Under the pieces are notes generated by a model. The model made no database searches. It had not been told where the DNA came from and saw nothing but the letters and a program-made list of their open reading frames with translations. Below, in pieces: positions 58,863-64,000 of a DNA stretch of 64,000 nt (positions are counted from its first letter, which is position 1; each line of letters starts with the position of its first letter). Source of the stretch: Actinocatenispora sera (lineage in GTDB: Bacteria; Actinomycetota; Actinomycetes; Mycobacteriales; Micromonosporaceae); the NCBI RefSeq assembly GCF_018324685.1, contig NZ_AP023354.1, positions 2,294,001-2,358,000 of the forward strand. The letters are read 5' to 3'. The translations under genes and the position numbers were made by a program.

Positions 58863-59996
58863 TCAGGCGAGCCGGCCGGCGCCCTGGGAGGGGACCGCGA
58901 GGAACGTCGCCGGCTCGGTGAAACCGTTGGTGGCGAAGGCGGTCCGGACCGCGGTGGCCACCGTGTCGACCGCGCCGGCGTCGGTGAGCGCGAGCACGCA
59001 GCCACCGAAACCGCCGCCGGTCATCCGCGCGCCGTACGCGCCGGCGGACAGTGCGGCCGCGACCGCGGTGTCGACCGGCGGCACGGTGATCTCGTAGTCG
59101 TCCCGCATCGAGGCGTGCGACGCGGACAGCAGCGGGCCGATCGCCCGCAGCTGGCCGGCGCGCAGCAGCGACACCGTGTCGAGTACCCGTTGGTTCTCGG
59201 TGACGACGTGCCGGACGCGGCGCCGCGACTCGTCGTCCGGCAGCGCGGCGAGCGCCGCGTCCAGGTGTCCGTTGGAGATGTCGCGCAGCGCCGGCACGCC
59301 GAGGATCCGGGCCGCGGCCTCGCACGCGGACCGGCGCTTGGCGTACTCGCCGTCGGTGTGCTGGTGCGGTGCGCGGGTGTCGATCACGAGCAGGGCCACG
59401 CCCGCCGCGTCGAGGTCGAACGGTACCTGCTCGGTGGACAGGTCCCGGCAGTCCAGGAACAGGGCGTTCCCGGCCTGGCACAGGATCGACGCGGACTGGT
59501 CGAGGATGCCGGTGGGTGCGCCGACGTAGCCGTTCTCGGAGCGCTGCACCAGCCGCGGCCGGGCCGGTACCGGAATGTCCACATCGGACAGGTCCGTCAG
59601 CGCGCCGAGCACCGCGCACTCCAGCGCGTGCGAGGAGGAAAGCCCGGCGCCGAGCGGCACGTCCGAGTCGATGAACAGCTGGGCGCCGGCGACCCGGTGC
59701 CCCGCCTCGTGCATCGCCCAGACCACCCCGGCCACGTACGCCGACCAGCCGGTCAGCGCGCCGGGGGCGGCGGCCGAGGCCGCGTCGATCTCGACGGTCT
59801 CCTTGGTCAGTGTCGAGTGGACAGTCCACTGTGGACTATCGAGCCGGCGGGCGGCGACCGTGGTGCGCTGCGCCAGCGCGAACGGCAGGACGAAGCCGTC
59901 GTTGTAGTCGGTGTGCTCGCCGATCAGGTTGACCCGCCCCGGTGCGTACCAGACGCCGTCCGGTTCCCCGCCGAACACCTCAGCGAACGACGTCAC
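58863..59996 (-). CDS. galK: Galactokinase
   Basis: A 377-residue GHMP kinase of normal size: YAPGRVNLIGEHTDYNDGFVLPFAL is the galactokinase signature (pieces GRVNLIGEHTDYN), DSDVPLGAGLSSSHALECAV the ATP loop, and ARMTGGGFGGCVLAL motif 3. It phosphorylates galactose to Gal-1-P in the Leloir pathway. GTG start, 36 bases after galE; last gene of the gal operon. Confidence 0.95.
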   Translation of the reverse strand: MTSFAEVFGGEPDGVWYAPGRVNLIGEHTDYNDGFVLPFALAQRTTVAARRLDSPQWTVHSTLTKETVEIDAASAAAPGALTGWSAYVAGVVWAMHEAGHRVAGAQLFIDSDVPLGAGLSSSHALECAVLGALTDLSDVDIPVPARPRLVQRSENGYVGAPTGILDQSASILCQAGNALFLDCRDLSTEQVPFDLDAAGVALLVIDTRAPHQHTDGEYAKRRSACEAAARILGVPALRDISNGHLDAALAALPDDESRRRVRHVVTENQRVLDTVSLLRAGQLRAIGPLLSASHASMRDDYEITVPPVDTAVAAALSAGAYGARMTGGGFGGCVLALTDAGAVDTVATAVRTAFATNGFTEPATFLAVPSQGAGRLA

Positions 59997-60032
59997 GAGC
60001 GCACCCCCGAGCTTCCCGGCGCCGCGACGGCG

Positions 60033-61016
60033 TCACGACCGGCCCTTGTCGTACTGGTAGAAGGTCCAGGCGTCGGCGATGATGGCGTGCAGGTCGGCCT
60101 TCGCCGGCGTCCAGCCGAGCTCCCGGCGCGCCTTCTCGGACGAGGCGACAACGACCACCGCGTCGCCCTCCCGGCGCGGTGCCAGCGTCACCGGCAGCTT
60201 CGCCCCGGTCACCTCGCGCACCACGTCGATCACCTGCTTGTTGCTGTACCCGTTGCCGTTGCCCAGGTTGAAGATCTGGTGCCGGCCCGGCGCGGTGTGC
60301 CCCAGCGCCAGCAGGTGCGCGGTGGCCAGGTCCTCGACGTGGATGTAGTCACGGATGCAGGTGCCGTCCGGCGTGTCGTAGTCGTCGCCGAACAGGAGGA
60401 ACTCGTCCCGGTCGCCGGCCGCGGCCTGCAGCGCGATCGGGATCAGGTGCGTCTCCGGGTCGTGCCGCTCGCCCAGGTGCCCGGCGTCGGACAGCGACGC
60501 GCCGGCCGCGTTGAAGTACCGCAGGCTCACCGCACCCAGGTCGGAGGCGCCGCAGGCGGCGGTGATCATCAGGTCCACCGCGAGCTTGCTGCTGCCGTAC
60601 GGGTTGGTGGGCGCCGGCGGGGTCTGCTCCGTGATCAGGCCCTCGCCCGGCCCGTCGCCGTACACCGCCGCGGTCGAGGAGAACACCAGCTTCGGCACGC
60701 CCGCGGCGCGCACCGCCTCCAGCAGCGCCAGCGAACCGCGGATGTTGGTGTCCCAGTAGAGCTCCGGCTTGATCACCGACTCGCCGGCGGCGATCTTCGC
60801 GCCGAAGTGCAACACCCCGTCGAACCCGGCCTCCGGCGTCAGCACCCGCGCGACGTCGTGGATCGACAGCTCGTGGAAGGCCACCTCGGCCGGCACGTTG
60901 TCCCGGTGCCCGGTCGACAGGTCGTCGAGGATCTCCACCTCGTGGCCGGCCGCGAGCAGCGCTCGGGTGACGATACTGCCGATGTACCCGGCGCCGCCGG
61001 TGACGAGAAGCTTCAC
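60033..61016 (-). CDS. galE: UDP-glucose 4-epimerase
   Basis: A 327-residue extended SDR: LLVTGGAGYIGSIVTRALLAAGHEVEILDDLSTGH with the NAD loop, HFGAKIAAGESV, VFSSTAAVYGDG, and the catalytic Tyr-x-x-x-Lys in NPYGSSKLAVD. SLRYFNAAGA and LGNGNGYSNKQVI follow. It interconverts UDP-Gal and UDP-Glc. GTG start 4 bases after galT. Confidence 0.95.
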   Translation of the reverse strand: MKLLVTGGAGYIGSIVTRALLAAGHEVEILDDLSTGHRDNVPAEVAFHELSIHDVARVLTPEAGFDGVLHFGAKIAAGESVIKPELYWDTNIRGSLALLEAVRAAGVPKLVFSSTAAVYGDGPGEGLITEQTPPAPTNPYGSSKLAVDLMITAACGASDLGAVSLRYFNAAGASLSDAGHLGERHDPETHLIPIALQAAAGDRDEFLLFGDDYDTPDGTCIRDYIHVEDLATAHLLALGHTAPGRHQIFNLGNGNGYSNKQVIDVVREVTGAKLPVTLAPRREGDAVVVVASSEKARRELGWTPAKADLHAIIADAWTFYQYDKGRS

Positions 61017-61020
61017 GGTT

Positions 61021-62102
<1,082 letters not shown>

Positions 62103-62106
<4 letters not shown>

Positions 62107-62927
62107 CGACTCGCCTGTCCAGCGTCCACGTCGTTGTCGGTATCGGGGGTGCCGCCGGCCGGTGCCACCAGCAGGTCGCCGACGAGCCCGCCCAGGATCT
62201 GCTGGGCGTCGTCGGGTAGCCCGTCGTCGGTGACGAGCGCGTCCGCCTCGTCCAGCCGGGCGATGGTGGAGATGCCGACCGTCTCCCACTTGGTGTGGTC
62301 GGCCAGTACGACCAGCCGGCGGGCCGCCGCCACCAGCGCCCGGTCGGTCTCCGCCTCCATCAGGTTCGGGGTGGTGAAGCCGGACCGTTCGTTGATGCCG
62401 TGCACGCCGAGGAACAGCTGGTCGAGGTTGAGCGACCGGATGGCGGTCTCGGCGAACGGGCCGACCAGCGCGTCGGACGGGGTGCGGATGCCACCGGTGA
62501 GCACGACGGTCTGGTCGGTGCGGCCGTTGTGGTAGAAGACCTCGGCGACCGGCACCGAGTTGGTCACCACGGTCAGCGACGGTACGTCCAGCAGCTGGTG
62601 GGCGAGCGTCCAGGTGGTGGTGCCGGCCGACATCGCGATCGCGGTACCGGGGGAGACCAGGTCGGCGGCCCGCCGGGCGATGGCTTCCTTCTCGGCCTGC
62701 TGGCGCATCGACTTGGCGGCGAAGCCGGGTTCGTCGGTGGAGCCGGGGGCGAGGGTGGTGGCGCCGCCGTGCACCTTGGCCAGCAGCCCGCGCTGCGCGA
62801 GCGACTCCAGGTCACGGCGGATCGTCATGTCCGAGACGTTGAACTCGCGCACCAGGTCGGATACCCGGACGCCGCCGTGCCGGCGGACCAGGTCCAGGAT
62901 CGCGGACTGCCGTTGCTGTGCGAGCAT
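62103..62927 (-). CDS. DeoR-family regulator of the gal operon
   Basis: A 274-residue regulator: LAQQRQSAILDLVRRHGGVRVSDLVREFNVSDMTIRRDLESLAQRG (HTH pieces RVSDLVREFNVSDMTIRRDL) and the DeoRC sensor domain (AGTTTWTLAHQL, VVTNSVPVAEVF, LTGGIRTPSDALVGPFAE, LFLGVHGIN, LVVLADHTKWE) that binds a phosphosugar. First gene of the operon, so it likely represses gal genes and itself until a galactose metabolite is present. AGGAGG lies 7 bases before the ATG. Confidence 0.93.
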
Positions 62928-63064
62928 CTGGGGGCCTCCTGCGGGTGCGCCGACTGCGATGCACCGGGCCGGACGAGCGGACGTGTTCGGCCCGGCTGAC
63001 GGGGTGGCCCGCCGGTCGGCGGCGTGGGCCCCCAGTCGACGGAGTCCGTCGTCGCCGTTATCAA

Positions 63065-63092
63065 CTCTTATGCCAGACCGACCAAGAGTCAA
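63065..63092 (-). promoter_or_regulatory. Promoter of the gal operon
   Basis: Read leftwards, TTGACT (63092-63087), 16 bases, TAAGAG (63070-63065), in an AT-richer stretch. Confidence 0.45.
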
Positions 63093-63113
63093 CACGTTCG
63101 AACGAGAGTGTTG
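63090..63113. promoter_or_regulatory. Candidate DeoR operator of the gal operon
   Basis: CAACAC (63090-63095) and GTGTTG (63108-63113) form an inverted repeat, and CGTTCGAACG (63095-63104) is a perfect 10-bp palindrome inside it. The site overlaps the -35 of the gal promoter, as expected for a repressor. Confidence 0.5.
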
Positions 63114-63275
63114 CACACGTCCGCCACCGCCCGATCGGTCGGGTCATCCTCGTACCGTCGGCCTGTTTCCCGCGCGTTGCCACCGGATGGCCGATCCGTG
63201 ACTACCGTGTGGGCAGCGCGGATCGACGTACCGAGCCGGTTTGGCATCGATCGGGCCACGAGCCTGGTGAGGGAC

Positions 63276-63304
63276 TTGACAGGTCCTCACCCTGGCGGTG
63301 GAAT
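63276..63304 (+). promoter_or_regulatory. Promoter of the second sugar-binding lipoprotein gene
   Basis: TTGACA (63276-63281, consensus), 17-base spacer, TGGAAT (63299-63304), 59 bases before the ATG. Confidence 0.5.
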
Positions 63305-63362
63305 GTGGGGACTTTTGAAGGGTCGCGTTTGATTCCTCGTTCTTTCCTGTAGGGGGTTTCCC

Positions 63363-64000
63363 ATGGCGCAGTCATCGACCGGAAGCGGTCCCGGTGCCGC
63401 TGGCCATGCCGTCTCTCGGCGCGGCCTGCTGCGTGCGGCCGGCATCGGCGCGGGCGCGCTGGCGGTGCCCGGCCTGGCCGCGGCGTGCAGCAGCGACAGC
63501 GGCTCCGGCGGGACCACGAAGGGTGGCGGCAGCAGCTCGAAGATCACCTTCGGCTCCAACTACTCCGATCCCGCGCCGAAGCAGGCGTTCGCCTCGCTGA
63601 TCTCGGCGTCGAAGTCCAAGACCGGAGTCACCACCAAGATCAACACCACGGACCACAACACGTTCCAGAACAACATCACGTCCTACCTGCAGGGCACCCC
63701 GGACGACCTGGCCACCTGGTTCGCCGGCTACCGCATGCAGTACTTCGCGAACCAGGGTCTGCTCGACCCGATCGACGACGTGTGGGACAAGATCGGCGAC
63801 AACTTCCCCGACGTGGCGAAGAACCTGTCGAAGGGCGTGGACGGGCACTACTACCTGGTGCCGATCTACAACTACCCGTGGGTGGTGCACTACAACAAGA
63901 GCACCTTCGCCAGCAAGGGCTACGAAGTCCCGAAGGACTGGGACGCCTTCATCGCGCTGTGCAAGCAGATGAAGAAGGACAAGATGGTCCCGCTCGCGTT
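63363..64000 (+). CDS. Sugar ABC transporter substrate-binding lipoprotein (partial, cut by window edge)
   Basis: 212 codons are visible; the gene runs past base 64000. A twin-arginine motif SRRGLLRAAG followed by a lipobox (LAAAC, Cys42) marks a Tat-exported lipoprotein. KITFGSNYSDPAPKQAF, NNITSYLQGTPDDLATWFAGYRMQYFANQGLLDPI and YYLVPIYNYPWVVHYNKSTF (given in pieces of the MalE-type pattern) identify a CUT1 solute-binding protein. It lies next to the gal operon, so galactosides are a reasonable but unproven substrate. G-rich ribosome site (AGGGGG) before the ATG. Confidence 0.9.
   Translation, partial: MAQSSTGSGPGAAGHAVSRRGLLRAAGIGAGALAVPGLAAACSSDSGSGGTTKGGGSSSKITFGSNYSDPAPKQAFASLISASKSKTGVTTKINTTDHNTFQNNITSYLQGTPDDLATWFAGYRMQYFANQGLLDPIDDVWDKIGDNFPDVAKNLSKGVDGHYYLVPIYNYPWVVHYNKSTFASKGYEVPKDWDAFIALCKQMKKDKMVPLA

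Larger units (their letters stand above)
62928..63362. other. Divergent control region, gal operon / second sugar-binding lipoprotein
   Basis: The 435-base gap holds a leftward gal promoter with a DeoR-type dyad (63065-63113) and a rightward promoter (63276-63304). The left 130 bases are the gal leader; no gene is supported. Confidence 0.6.

Overview
The window is high-GC DNA (G/C in nearly all third codon positions, many GTG starts, leaderless genes) typical of an actinomycete. Gene content and order (pcrA, M23 peptidase, B12-binding protein, sucC-sucD-DUF6350-purN-purH, folD-mdh-icd) fit a filamentous member of the Micromonosporaceae or a close relative. The genus cannot be fixed from sequence reading alone. 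I saw no rRNA, tRNA, CRISPR array, insertion sequence or prophage.

Layout. 1-5.6 kb: the visible part of a phosphatidylserine decarboxylase gene, then an envelope-stress module in which a PspC/LiaF-like membrane protein diverges from a PspC-domain histidine kinase and its LuxR-type response regulator. 5.6-11 kb: a thioester-domain LPxTG surface protein, a PIG-L deacetylase, a chorismate mutase and a secreted M4 metalloprotease. 11-19 kb: helicase pcrA, then an alanine-rich leader peptide with an attenuator-like hairpin in front of a short alanyl-tRNA synthetase-like gene, a DinB/pentapeptide protein, an M23 peptidase, a B12-binding protein and a membrane PH-like protein. 19-28 kb: sucCD (sucC carries a one-base frameshift), several small proline-rich membrane proteins, DUF6350 and purNH.

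28-49 kb is the accessory part. It combines a binding-protein-dependent CUT1-type sugar importer, three paralogous secreted beta-propeller proteins, two DHDPS-superfamily lyases, an epimerase-like dehydrogenase, a Gfo/Idh/MocA dehydrogenase, a D-2-hydroxyacid dehydrogenase, a DegT aminotransferase, two amidohydrolase-like proteins and a dedicated regulator. The promoters are well formed and share operator-like sequences, which suggests one regulon for degrading and importing an unidentified, probably acidic or amino, carbohydrate. 49-53.7 kb holds a HTH/PIN toxin-antitoxin pair, an MFS exporter with divergent TetR regulator, a pentapeptide protein and a UBP zinc-finger protein. 53.9-58.7 kb is central metabolism (folD, mdh, icd). 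58.8-63 kb is a deoR-galT-galE-galK operon read leftwards. The window ends inside a second sugar-binding lipoprotein gene.

Most notable are the alanine-codon leader with competing RNA structures ahead of an editing-less AlaRS-like protein; a family of three structured repeats (about 18.7, 19.2 and 38.5 kb) whose hairpins show compensatory base changes; the propeller/importer regulon; and the sucC frameshift.
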